Below, in pieces: positions 8,098 through 14,221 of a stretch of DNA of 14,221 nucleotides. Location of the stretch: positions 1-14,221 of the forward strand of contig DASRHK010000040.1 of the NCBI GenBank assembly GCA_035650495.1. Reading direction: 5' to 3'. Source of the stretch: DASRHK01 sp035650495 (lineage in GTDB: Bacteria; Pseudomonadota; Gammaproteobacteria; Nevskiales; Nevskiaceae). A program made the position numbers and the translations under genes. Each line of letters begins with the position of its first letter. Position 1 is the stretch's first letter. The notes below the pieces were generated by a model. The model saw only the letters and a list, made by a program, of their open reading frames with translations. It was not told where the DNA came from and searched no databases.

Positions 8098-8129
8098 AAA
8101 AAAAAGCGCCCGCCGGGGGACGGGCGCTT
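8098..8129 (-). terminator. Intrinsic terminator after the DUF2188-like pair
   Basis: Reading leftward, a nine-base-pair stem (AAGCGCCCG pairing with CGGGCGCTT, 8121-8129 with 8104-8112) encloses an eight-base loop and runs into eight consecutive T (8105..8098). It begins 22 bases after the stop of the second small gene. The GC-rich stem and uninterrupted U-tract make it a textbook Rho-independent terminator. No matching T-run exists on the plus strand, so it acts leftward only and should insulate the kinase gene. Confidence 0.92.
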
Positions 8130-8150
8130 CAACGTACAGCTCGAACGCTT

Positions 8151-8384
8151 TTAGGCGGCGACCGGAATCGGCGTGCTGCCGGGGTCGAGCGAATGATCAG
8201 GCGCGACGTCGGCTGCGCTGTGGATGGTCACCGAGCAGCCGGTCTCGTCGATATAGGACAGACAGTAGGTCACGCCCTCGTACTTGGAGCCGAACACCTT
8301 CAACGGGGAGCTGAAGCCTTCCTGCAGCAGAACCCATTTGCCGCGCTGCATCTGAAGGTGGCAGCGACGCTTTGAGCGATCCAT
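8151..8384 (-). CDS. Small DUF2188-like protein, diverged second copy
   Basis: A 77-residue protein of unknown function, probably soluble. It is clearly paralogous to the product of the gene just upstream: over the 48 residues from CHLQMQ to SVTIH I count about 25 identities (shared WVL, EG, EGV-Y-LSYI, TIH). Its C-terminal part (SAADVAPDHSLDPG) has lost the LDG...ERTYP segment of the sister protein but ends in the same VAA/IAA. The ATG at 8384 has AGGG seven bases upstream. It follows its sister by 37 bases and is closed by a strong terminator, so the two form a bicistronic unit. The DUF2188 assignment comes through the sister and is less sure here. No function is proposed. Confidence 0.75.
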   Translation of the reverse strand: MDRSKRRCHLQMQRGKWVLLQEGFSSPLKVFGSKYEGVTYCLSYIDETGCSVTIHSAADVAPDHSLDPGSTPIPVAA

Positions 8385-8421
8385 GTGTTTCCCTGTGATC
8401 CGTGGAAAAGCAGCTGTCCGT

Positions 8422-8646
8422 TTATGCGGCGATGCCGACCGGAGCGAGTCCGCCGGGATACGTGCGCTCTTCCTGCAGGCTGCCGTCCAGACGATGGATG
8501 GTCAGCGAGCCGCCGAAGTGCTCGATGTAGGAAAGGCTGTAATTGACGCCTTCCCGCTTGGTCCAGAACGTCTTGATGGGTGTGGCGGAGCCTTCTTTTT
8601 CCAGCACCCAATGGCCGCCGCGCAGCAGCAGGTGATATTGGTTCAT
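8422..8646 (-). CDS. Small DUF2188-like protein, first copy of the pair
   Basis: A 74-residue soluble protein of unknown function. The pattern GGHWVLEKEG ... F-TK-EGV ... GGSLTIHRLDGSLQEERTYP resembles the small bacterial family DUF2188. Members have a GGW-V--EG start, a T--EA helix and an ELVIHG-DG-I----SY ending. That match is from memory. The gene is well supported: ATG at 8646 with AGGAGG eight bases upstream, a tandem paralog after it, a terminator closing the unit and a sigma-54-like promoter 100 bases ahead. It uses more GAA/AAA codons than the flanking genes and seems somewhat less GC-rich (by eye), in line with separate acquisition. Confidence 0.8.
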   Translation of the reverse strand: MNQYHLLLRGGHWVLEKEGSATPIKTFWTKREGVNYSLSYIEHFGGSLTIHRLDGSLQEERTYPGGLAPVGIAA

Positions 8647-8756
8647 GTCTCGTGCCTCCTCTTGAATCCGTTGGTGTCGCAGCTAGCGCGAGCCGGTTGC
8701 GCGTTCCTTCTGCCTGGAACTTCCCGGCCCACACACCGCATAGCGGACGAGAGGAC

Positions 8757-8772
8757 TGCATCGAACGTGCCA
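8757..8772 (-). promoter_or_regulatory. Near-consensus sigma-54 promoter for the DUF2188-like pair
   Basis: Reading leftward, TGGCACG (8772..8766), four bases, then ATGCA (8761..8757) matches the -24/-12 consensus TGGCACG-N4-TTGCA at 11 of 12 positions. The essential GG and GC have the correct 12-bp phase. Transcription would start near 8746, giving a 100-base leader before the ATG at 8646. Sigma-54 promoters need an ATP-dependent activator, so expression should be conditional. No equally good sigma-70 promoter was seen for these genes. Confidence 0.55.
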
Positions 8773-8784
8773 GGAGTGCGCAGT

Positions 8785-8801
8785 TGCCAGCGTCAGTGGC
8801 A
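8785..8801. promoter_or_regulatory. Inverted repeat TGCCA-N7-TGGCA upstream of the sigma-54-like promoter
   Basis: Perfect five-base arms flank seven bases, ending 12 bp upstream of the -24 element. The position, about -39 to -55 from the predicted start, would suit an operator or a proximal activator site. Short arms like these arise by chance easily. Confidence 0.2.
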
Positions 8802-8883
8802 GAAACGTACGGAAGCCGCGTCGGGCTTGAACTTCAGAGGTACCGTGTAGAGCGGTTGCGGGCAGGAATTTCCGCGGCCGCCC

Positions 8884-8905
8884 TGCAATGTGCATGCATC
8901 GTGCA
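8884..8905. promoter_or_regulatory. Dyad TGCA-N3-TGCATGCA-N3-TGCA, candidate activator site
   Basis: A 22-bp dyad centred between 8894 and 8895 has a perfect eight-base core and symmetric outer TGCA arms. It lies at about -138 to -159 from the predicted sigma-54 start, the distance at which enhancer-binding proteins usually bind. Its outer TGCA arms recall NtrC-type sites, but the spacing and core differ from NtrC consensus. Confidence 0.3.
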
Positions 8906-8922
8906 GCTTGCCTCATGCAAGC
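8906..8922 (-). terminator. Weak hairpin after speD, no U-tract
   Basis: GCTTGC and GCAAGC form a six-base-pair stem with a five-base loop, starting about 18 bases after the speD stop. No T-run follows on the minus strand, so it is at best a weak terminator or a 3'-end stabilising hairpin. It directly abuts the dyad at 8884-8905. Confidence 0.25.
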
Positions 8923-8940
8923 CGCGCGATGAACGGTCGG

Positions 8941-9738
8941 TCAGCGCTGGATATTGCGCCCGTAGAAGATTTCGAGGATCTCGTAGCTGACGCGATCACG
9001 GATCTTCTTCGCTTCGCGCGGCGGCAGCTCGGTGGCGCCTTCGCCGAAGAGATAGGTATCCAGGTCGAGCTCCTTGAGCCGCATCTTCGTGTGGAAGATG
9101 TTCTCCTGGTACACGCAGACATCGACCATCTGGTAGCGGTCCTTGATGTCTTTGGCGATGAAGTTCTGGATCGAGTCGATCTGGTGATCGATGTAGTGCT
9201 TCATGCCGCGCACGTTGCGGGTGAAGCCGCGCACGCGATAGTCCATCACCACGATGTCGGACTCGAAGCTGTTGATCAGGTAGTTCAGCGCCTTCAGCGG
9301 CGAGATCTTGCCGCAGGTCGACACGTCGATGTCGGCGCGGAAGGTCGAGATGCCGTTGTCCGGATGCGTCTCCGGATAGGTGTGCACCGTGATGTGGCTC
9401 TTGTCGAGATGCGTGACGACCGAATCCTTCGGGATGTGCAGGCCGTCGTGATGGCCTTCGGAGATCAGCATCGTCACCGACGCGCCCTGCGGATCGTAGT
9501 CCTGGCGCGCGACGTTCAGGATGTTGGCGTCGATGATGCTCGCGACTTCGGTGAGGATCGCGGTCAGGCGCTCGGCGTTGTAGGCCTCGTCGATGTACTC
9601 GACGTATTCCTGCTGATGCTGCTTGGTGCGCGCGAAGCAGATGTCGTAGATGTTGAACGACAGCGTCTTGGTCAGGTTGTTGAAGCCGTGCAGCTTGAGC
9701 TTCAGCTCCTTGCTCTTCGTCGATGATGCCTTGGCCAA
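8941..9738 (-). CDS. speD: S-adenosylmethionine decarboxylase SpeD (pyruvoyl type)
   Basis: Decarboxylates S-adenosylmethionine to give the aminopropyl donor for spermidine. The proenzyme cleaves itself, and the new N-terminal serine becomes the pyruvoyl cofactor. The 265 residues align throughout with E. coli SpeD (264): KLKLHGFNNLTK at 13-24, RQDYDPQGASVT at 78-89, the cleavage site K113-S114 in HLDKSHI, STCGKISPLKALNYLI at 140-155, YGRN at the end. The start is TTG at 9738..9736 with GGGGA eight bases upstream. No ATG occurs in frame before residue 90, which is past conserved sequence. It is preceded by yhfA with a 134-base gap holding a bulged hairpin. The spermidine synthase gene speE is not in the window. 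Confidence 0.96.
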   Translation of the reverse strand: MAKASSTKSKELKLKLHGFNNLTKTLSFNIYDICFARTKQHQQEYVEYIDEAYNAERLTAILTEVASIIDANILNVARQDYDPQGASVTMLISEGHHDGLHIPKDSVVTHLDKSHITVHTYPETHPDNGISTFRADIDVSTCGKISPLKALNYLINSFESDIVVMDYRVRGFTRNVRGMKHYIDHQIDSIQNFIAKDIKDRYQMVDVCVYQENIFHTKMRLKELDLDTYLFGEGATELPPREAKKIRDRVSYEILEIFYGRNIQR

Positions 9739-9769
9739 CTTTGCAATCCCCGGTTCCAGAAACGATCAC

Positions 9770-9805
9770 GCGGATTGAGCGGCGCTTGCGCCGGCTCGAA
9801 TCCGC
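9770..9805 (-). promoter_or_regulatory. speD: Bulged 15-bp hairpin in the speD leader
   Basis: In the yhfA-speD gap, GCGGATT-C-GAG-C-CGGCG pairs with CGCCG-CTC-AATCCGC around a CAAG loop (minus-strand reading). This gives 15 base pairs interrupted by two single-base bulges. It ends 31 bases before the TTG and about 19 before the ribosome site. No U-tract follows, so it is not a standard terminator. It could terminate yhfA transcripts weakly, be an RNA processing site, or regulate speD. It matches no riboswitch that I recognise. Confidence 0.45.
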
Positions 9806-9825
9806 GTCTGCCGCGCTCGGCTAGC

Positions 9826-9837
9826 ACCGCGCGCGGT
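9826..9837. repeat. 12-bp perfect palindrome in the yhfA-speD gap
   Basis: ACCGCGCGCGGT is its own reverse complement. It lies just downstream of a possible CATAAT -10 (9847..9842, minus strand) for speD and could be an operator. Alternating CG in GC-rich DNA often yields such palindromes by chance. No convincing -35 accompanies the -10. Confidence 0.2.
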
Positions 9838-9872
9838 CGCAATTATGGGCCAAATCGATGACGAAGTGGTGA

Positions 9873-10295
9873 CTATTTCGCCGCGACGATCTCGTAGTCG
9901 TGCGTGACCTTCACGCCACCCTTGGCGAGCATGATCGACGCCGAGCAGTACTTCTCCGCCGACAGCTCCACCGCGCGCTTCACGTGGTTCTCGGACAAGC
10001 CGCGGCCGGTCACCACGAAATGCAGATGGATGTCGGTGAACACCTTCGGATCGGTGTCGGCGCGCTTGCTCTTCACGTCGACGACGACGTCGGTGATGTC
10101 CTGACGCGCCTTCTTCAGGATGTGCACGACGTCCACCGCCGAGCACGAGCCGACCGAGAGCAGCATCATCTCCATCGGCCTCGGGCCGAGATTGCGGCCG
10201 CCGATGTCCTGCGGGCCGTCGATGACGACGGCGTGGCCACTGCCCGATTCGCCGATGAAGGCGGCGTTCTCAGCCCATTTGATGCGCGCTTGCAA
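9873..10295 (-). CDS. yhfA: OsmC/YhfA-family thiol protein
   Basis: Small cytoplasmic member of the OsmC/Ohr superfamily, whose characterised members reduce organic hydroperoxides with two cysteines. The YhfA branch itself has no settled substrate. The 140 residues match E. coli YhfA closely: QARIKWAENAAFIGESGSGH at the start, RPMEMMLL at 39-46, GSCSAVDVV with C51, and LSAEKYCSASIML with C117. Both cysteines are kept. The start is TTG at 10295..10293 with GGAG six bases upstream, aligned with the first Met of relatives. It is divergent from the CRP gene across 59 bp, an arrangement also seen in E. coli (yhfA-crp), and lies upstream of speD. Confidence 0.92.
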   Translation of the reverse strand: MQARIKWAENAAFIGESGSGHAVVIDGPQDIGGRNLGPRPMEMMLLSVGSCSAVDVVHILKKARQDITDVVVDVKSKRADTDPKVFTDIHLHFVVTGRGLSENHVKRAVELSAEKYCSASIMLAKGGVKVTHDYEIVAAK

Positions 10296-10317
10296 GGAGG
10301 TCTCCGGGGAATTTCCG

Positions 10318-10326
10318 TGATATTTT
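10318..10326 (+). promoter_or_regulatory. crp: Candidate extended -10 promoter for the CRP-family gene
   Basis: TGATATTTT combines an extended TG with TATTTT (4 of 6) and predicts a start near 10333, about 22 bases before the GTG. No good -35 is visible. The region also contains the unmapped yhfA promoter. I saw only half-sites (CGTGA), not a full TGTGA-N6-TCACA CRP site. Confidence 0.3.
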
Positions 10327-10354
10327 CGGGCAAAGACGGCTCTGGTGCCACACG

Positions 10355-11005
10355 GTGACCAACGCGAAAGCGCTGACCCATCCCGCGGTAAAGGAATTCA
10401 TCTCACGCGCGCACAAGCGCAGCGTGCCGCCGAAGCAGACGATCGTGCGCGCGGGCGAGCAGCCCGATTCGCTCTATCTCATCCTCGAAGGCTCCGTCTC
10501 CGTGATGCTCGAGGACGACGAGGGCCGGGAGATCGTGCTCGCCTATCTCAATGCCGGCGACTTCTTCGGCGAGATGTGCCTGTTCCCCGAGCACGCGACG
10601 CGTACCGCCATCGTGAACTCGCGCGTCGCGACGCTGGTCGCGCAGCTCGGCTACGACGCCTTCCGCAGCTTCGTGCACCAGCATCCCGACGTCATGTTCG
10701 TCATCGCGGAGCAGCTGTCGATCCGCCTGCGCGACACTAGCCGGCGGATGGCCGATCTTGCCTTCCTCGACGTGCAAGGCCGCACGGCTCGCGCGTTGCT
10801 GGAGCTCGCCGGCGCGCCCGAAGCCAAGCCGAGCCTGCGCGGCACGATCGTCAAGGTCAGCCGGCAGGAGCTCGCGCGCATCGTCGGCTGCTCACGCGAG
10901 ATGGCCGGACGCGTGCTCAAGCGGCTCGAAGAGAACGGCATCCTGTCGATGCAGGGACGCAACGTGCTGCTGCACGGCGTCGGCGGCGACAAGAAGAAGG
11001 CCTAG
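10355..11005 (+). CDS. crp: CRP/Vfr-type cyclic-nucleotide transcription regulator
   Basis: Dimeric DNA-binding regulator of the CRP-FNR family, 216 residues, close in length to Vfr (214). The cyclic-nucleotide domain (about 28-125) keeps G72-E73 (GDFFGEM) and R83-T84, and the dimer helix keeps R124 and T128-S129, matching the cAMP contacts of E. coli CRP (RT replaces RS). The RMADLAFLDVQGRTA hinge (131-145) is typical. The helix-turn-helix (169-195) contains GCSREMAGRVLK, where R181, E182 and R186 equal the three CRP residues that read TGTGA. This suggests a conventional CRP operator. A Clp-like ligand (c-di-GMP) cannot be excluded. The GTG start at 10355 lacks a strong ribosome site. It converges on trpC and overlaps it by 4 bases. 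Confidence 0.9.
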   Translation: MTNAKALTHPAVKEFISRAHKRSVPPKQTIVRAGEQPDSLYLILEGSVSVMLEDDEGREIVLAYLNAGDFFGEMCLFPEHATRTAIVNSRVATLVAQLGYDAFRSFVHQHPDVMFVIAEQLSIRLRDTSRRMADLAFLDVQGRTARALLELAGAPEAKPSLRGTIVKVSRQELARIVGCSREMAGRVLKRLEENGILSMQGRNVLLHGVGGDKKKA

Positions 11006-11796
11006 GCGATCAGCTTGCCCAGCGCGTCGCCGGGACTCGGCGCGCGCATCAGCGACTCCCCGATCAGGAAACGGTGCACGCCCGCGTCGCGCATGCGCTT
11101 GATGTCGGCGGGCGTCGCGATCCCGCTCTCGGTCACCACTTCCGCGTCGCGCGGCAGCAATGGCAGCAGCTCCAGCGTGGTCTCGAGCTTCGTCTCGAAG
11201 CTGCGCAGGTTGCGGTTGTTGATGCCGAGCAGATAGTCGGAGCCGAGACCCGCGCGCAACACCTGCTCGAGCTCCGCGCGATCGTGCACTTCGATCAGCA
11301 CGTCGAGGCCGAGGCTGCGCGCGATGCCGTGCAATTCGGCGAGCTCCTCGCCGGGCAATGACGCCGCAATCAGCAGCACGCAGTCCGCGCCGATCGCGCG
11401 CGACTCGTAGATCTGCAGCTCGTCGCACAGGAAGTCCTTGCGGATCACCGGCAGCTTCGACGCGGCGCGCGCTTGCTTCAGGTATTCGTTCGCGCCCTGG
11501 AAAAACGTTTCGTCGGTGAGCACCGACAGGCACGCAGCGCCGCCGCGCTCGTAGTCGCGGGCAAGGAACGCCGGGTCGAAATCGGCGCGGATCACGCCGC
11601 GGCTCGGCGATGCCTTCTTGATCTCGGCGATCACTGCGGCACCGGTTCTCGCGCGCTCGCGCAGCGCACGCGCAAAACCGCGCGGCCGCGATTGCTGCTC
11701 GATCAGCTCTTCCAGCGCGCGCTTCGAATAGCGGCTGCGCAGCTCGCTGATCTCTTCGCGCTTGCGCGCGAGGATGGTTTCCAGGATGTCGCTCAT
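11002..11796 (-). CDS. trpC: Indole-3-glycerol phosphate synthase TrpC
   Basis: TIM-barrel enzyme that closes the indole ring, making indole-3-glycerol phosphate from CdRP in tryptophan synthesis. The 264 residues form a stand-alone TrpC without fused TrpF. Catalytic and phosphate-binding residues are present: E58 and K60 (IAEIKKASPS), K120 (VIRKDF), E169 (LIEVHDR), N193 (GINNRNL), E223 (VTESGI) and G246-E247-S248. The ATG at 11796 overlaps the trpD stop in ATGA, indicating translational coupling. Its stop shares the tetranucleotide CTAG with the stop of the convergent CRP gene. trpF, trpB and trpA are not in the window. Confidence 0.97.
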   Translation of the reverse strand: MSDILETILARKREEISELRSRYSKRALEELIEQQSRPRGFARALRERARTGAAVIAEIKKASPSRGVIRADFDPAFLARDYERGGAACLSVLTDETFFQGANEYLKQARAASKLPVIRKDFLCDELQIYESRAIGADCVLLIAASLPGEELAELHGIARSLGLDVLIEVHDRAELEQVLRAGLGSDYLLGINNRNLRSFETKLETTLELLPLLPRDAEVVTESGIATPADIKRMRDAGVHRFLIGESLMRAPSPGDALGKLIA

Positions 11797-12832
11797 GACA
11801 CGCTCTTCTTGAGCTTCTGCGACGTCGCGACGAACGCGTCGAGCTTCTTCGCAGCGTCGCCGGAGGCGATGACGTCGCGCGCCTTGCGCACGCCTTCGGC
11901 GATCGACGGCGTCACGCCGGCGACGTAGAGCGCCGCACCGGCGTTCAGGGTGACGATGTCGCGCGCCGGCCCCGGATGATTGTCGAGTGCGGCGACCAGC
12001 ATCGCCTTGGACTCCTCGGGACTCGTCACGCGCAGCGCCTTGCTCGCCGCGACGTTCAGGCCGAACTCGCCAGGGTGGATCTCGTACTCGGTGATCACGC
12101 CATCGCGCAGTTCGCCGACCATCGTCGCGGCGCCGAGCGTGATCTCGTCCATGCCGTCGTGGCCCCAGACCACCATCGCGCGCGACGCGCCGAGCGCGCG
12201 CAGCACGCGGATCTGGATGCCGACGAGATCGGCATGGAACACGCCCATCAGGCTGTTCGGCGCGCTGGCCGGATTGGTCAGCGGCCCGAGGATGTTGAAG
12301 ATGCTGCGCACGCCCATCTCGCGGCGCACCGGCTGCACCGCCTTCATCGCCGGATGATGGACCGGCGCGAACATGAAGCCCATGCCGATCTGGTTGATGC
12401 TAGCGGCAACTTGCGCAGGCTGCAGGTCGATCGCGGCGCCGAGCGATTCGAGCACGTCGGCGGCGCCGCACTTGGACGACACGCTGCGATTGCCGTGCTT
12501 GGCGACGCGCGCACCGGCGGCCGCCGCGACGAACGAAGCCGCCGTCGAGATGTTGAACGTGTGCGTCGAGTCGCCGCCGGTGCCGACGACGTCGACGAGG
12601 TTGCCACGCTCCACGCCGACGACCTTGAGCGAGAACTCACGCATCACGCGCGCGGCGGCGGCGATCTCGCCCACCGTCTCTTTCTTCACGCGCAGCCCCG
12701 CGATGATGGCGGCCATCATCACCGGCGAGACTTCGCCGCGCATGATCTGGCGCATCAGGTCTTCCATCTCGTCGGCGAAGATCTCGCGATGCTCGATCGT
12801 TCGCTGCAGCGCTTCCTGCGGAGTGATCGGCA

Positions 12833-12833
<1 letters not shown>
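11793..12833 (-). CDS. trpD: Anthranilate phosphoribosyltransferase TrpD
   Basis: Transfers phosphoribose from PRPP to anthranilate, the second committed step of tryptophan synthesis. The 346 residues fit the family. The PRPP-binding loop is VGTGGDSTHTFNIST (83-97), followed by KHGNRSVSS (112-120). HHPAMK (159-164) and VRREMGVRSIFNILGPLTNP (from 169) form the anthranilate side. The ATG at 12833 (MPITPQEAL) is chosen because it overlaps the trpG stop in TGATG and has GGAG eight bases upstream. An upstream in-frame extension to 12977 lies wholly inside trpG and resembles nothing. Confidence 0.97.
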
Positions 12834-13407
<574 letters not shown>

Positions 13408-13411
<4 letters not shown>

Positions 13412-14221
13412 GACGCGACTCCTTCGGCGAGCGCGACCGCGCGCATCATCGCCATCGCTTTGCTCATCGTCTCCTGCCACTCCGATTCGGGCACCGAGTC
13501 GGCGACGATCCCCGCGCCCGCTTGCACGTTCACCATGCCGTCCTTGATCACCGCAGTGCGGATCGCGATCGCGAGATCCATGTTGCCGTCCCAGCCGAGA
13601 TAGCCGACCGCGCCGCTGTAGATGCCGCGCTTCACCGGCTCGAGCTCCGCGATGATCTCCATCGCGCGCACTTTCGGCGCGCCGGAGAGCGTGCCTGCGG
13701 GAAACGTCGCGGCAAGCGCGGCGAGCGCATCGCAATCCTTCTTCAGGTGACCGGTGACGTTCGACACGATGTGCATCACGTGCGAGTAGCGCTCGACGAA
13801 CATCTTCTCCGACACGCGCACGGTGCCGGTCTGGCAGACGCGGCCAACGTCGTTGCGCCCGAGGTCGATCAGCATCAGGTGCTCGGCGATCTCCTTCGGA
13901 TCGGCGAGCAGCTCGGCTTCGAGCGCGCGATCCTCTTCCGGCGTTTCGCCGCGACGTCGCGTGCCAGCGATTGGGCGTACGGTGACTTCGCCGTCCAGCG
14001 CGCGCACGAGGATTTCCGGCGACGAGCCGACCACGTGGTGATCGCCGAGATGCATGCAGTACAGATAGGGCGACGGATTCAATCGACGGATCGCGCGATA
14101 CAGCTGCACGGGCTCCGCGTGGAAATCGGCGGTGAGCCGCTGCGACGGCACGACCTGCATGCAATCGCCGGCCGCGATGTAGTCCTTGATCCGGTTCACC
14201 GCAGCGCTGAACTTGTCGCGA
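13408..14221 (-). CDS. trpE: Anthranilate synthase component I TrpE, C-terminal part (cut by window edge)
   Basis: The chorismate-binding half of the large subunit that makes anthranilate from chorismate and ammonia. The visible 270 residues begin RDKFSAAVNRIKDYIAAGD and run through SSPEILVR, PIAGTRRRG, LIDLGRNDVGR, GTLSGAPKVRAMEII, GYLGWDGNMDLAIAIR and AGAGIVADSVPESE, the active-site series of the family. The frame is open to the window end, so the GTG at 14199 is an internal valine codon, not a start. The N-terminal domain with the tryptophan feedback site lies outside, as does any trp leader or attenuator. The stop overlaps the trpG start (ATGA), which fits equimolar synthesis of the two subunits. 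Confidence 0.96.

Noticed and set aside
4948..8154. 1068-codon open frame on the plus strand
   Set aside because: It lies antisense to the hybrid kinase gene, which has full catalytic motifs. The translation is His/Asp/Arg/Leu-rich, typical of a GC-rich shadow frame, and resembles no family.
8391..8399. Possible CRP site between the two small genes
   Set aside because: Only the TCACA half is good; the partner half (TTTTC) matches TGTGA at two of five bases.
8683..8916. 77-codon minus-strand frame between speD and the small pair
   Set aside because: No ribosome site, no recognisable motif, and it spans the sigma-54-like promoter and hairpins, so it is more likely non-coding.
9739..9872. Known riboswitch in the speD leader
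   Set aside because: The bulged hairpin does not show the conserved cores of S-adenosylmethionine riboswitches that I know, so it is reported only as an unassigned structure.

Overview
The window is dense, GC-rich chromosomal DNA in which almost every gene belongs to a recognised housekeeping family. Protein resemblances and gene order point to a gammaproteobacterium. The order trpE-trpG-trpD-trpC-crp-yhfA-speD-coq7 matches a block known from Pseudomonas (trpG-trpD-trpC-vfr-osmC-like-speD-coq7), and the yhfA/crp divergent pair also occurs in enterics. Composition suggests an environmental lineage such as Nevskiales, Steroidobacter or Xanthomonadales relatives. That placement is inference. No tRNA, rRNA, CRISPR or transposon was seen.

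Layout from left to right. (1) 1-3229, minus strand: holA, proA, nadD and the first codons of a probable rsfS, arranged as one operon reading leftward (DNA polymerase III delta, proline synthesis, NAD synthesis, ribosome silencing). (2) 3255-3875, plus strand: coq7 (ubiquinone hydroxylase), divergent from holA with only about 25 bp between the starts. (3) 3880-8034, minus strand: a 1384-residue soluble CheB-CheR-PAS-histidine kinase-receiver fusion, converging on coq7 with a 4-bp gap. (4) 8098-8940, minus strand: two adjacent small paralogous genes resembling DUF2188, closed by a strong intrinsic terminator and preceded by a near-consensus sigma-54 promoter with candidate upstream dyads. (5) 8941-10295, minus strand: speD (S-adenosylmethionine decarboxylase) and yhfA (OsmC family), with a bulged hairpin in the speD leader. 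(6) 10355-11005, plus strand: a CRP/Vfr-type regulator divergent from yhfA and sharing a CTAG with the end of trpC. (7) 11002-14221, minus strand: trpE(partial)-trpG-trpD-trpC, each junction overlapping by 1-4 bases, taking chorismate through anthranilate towards indole-glycerol phosphate.

The most interesting part is 3880-8940. Compared with the order known from Pseudomonas, the hybrid sensor kinase and the DUF2188-like pair sit between speD and coq7. The pair looks like a separately regulated unit: its own sigma-54-like promoter, strong ribosome sites and a terminator that should insulate the kinase, which has its own candidate sigma-70 promoter. Whether the pair and the kinase work together cannot be decided from sequence.
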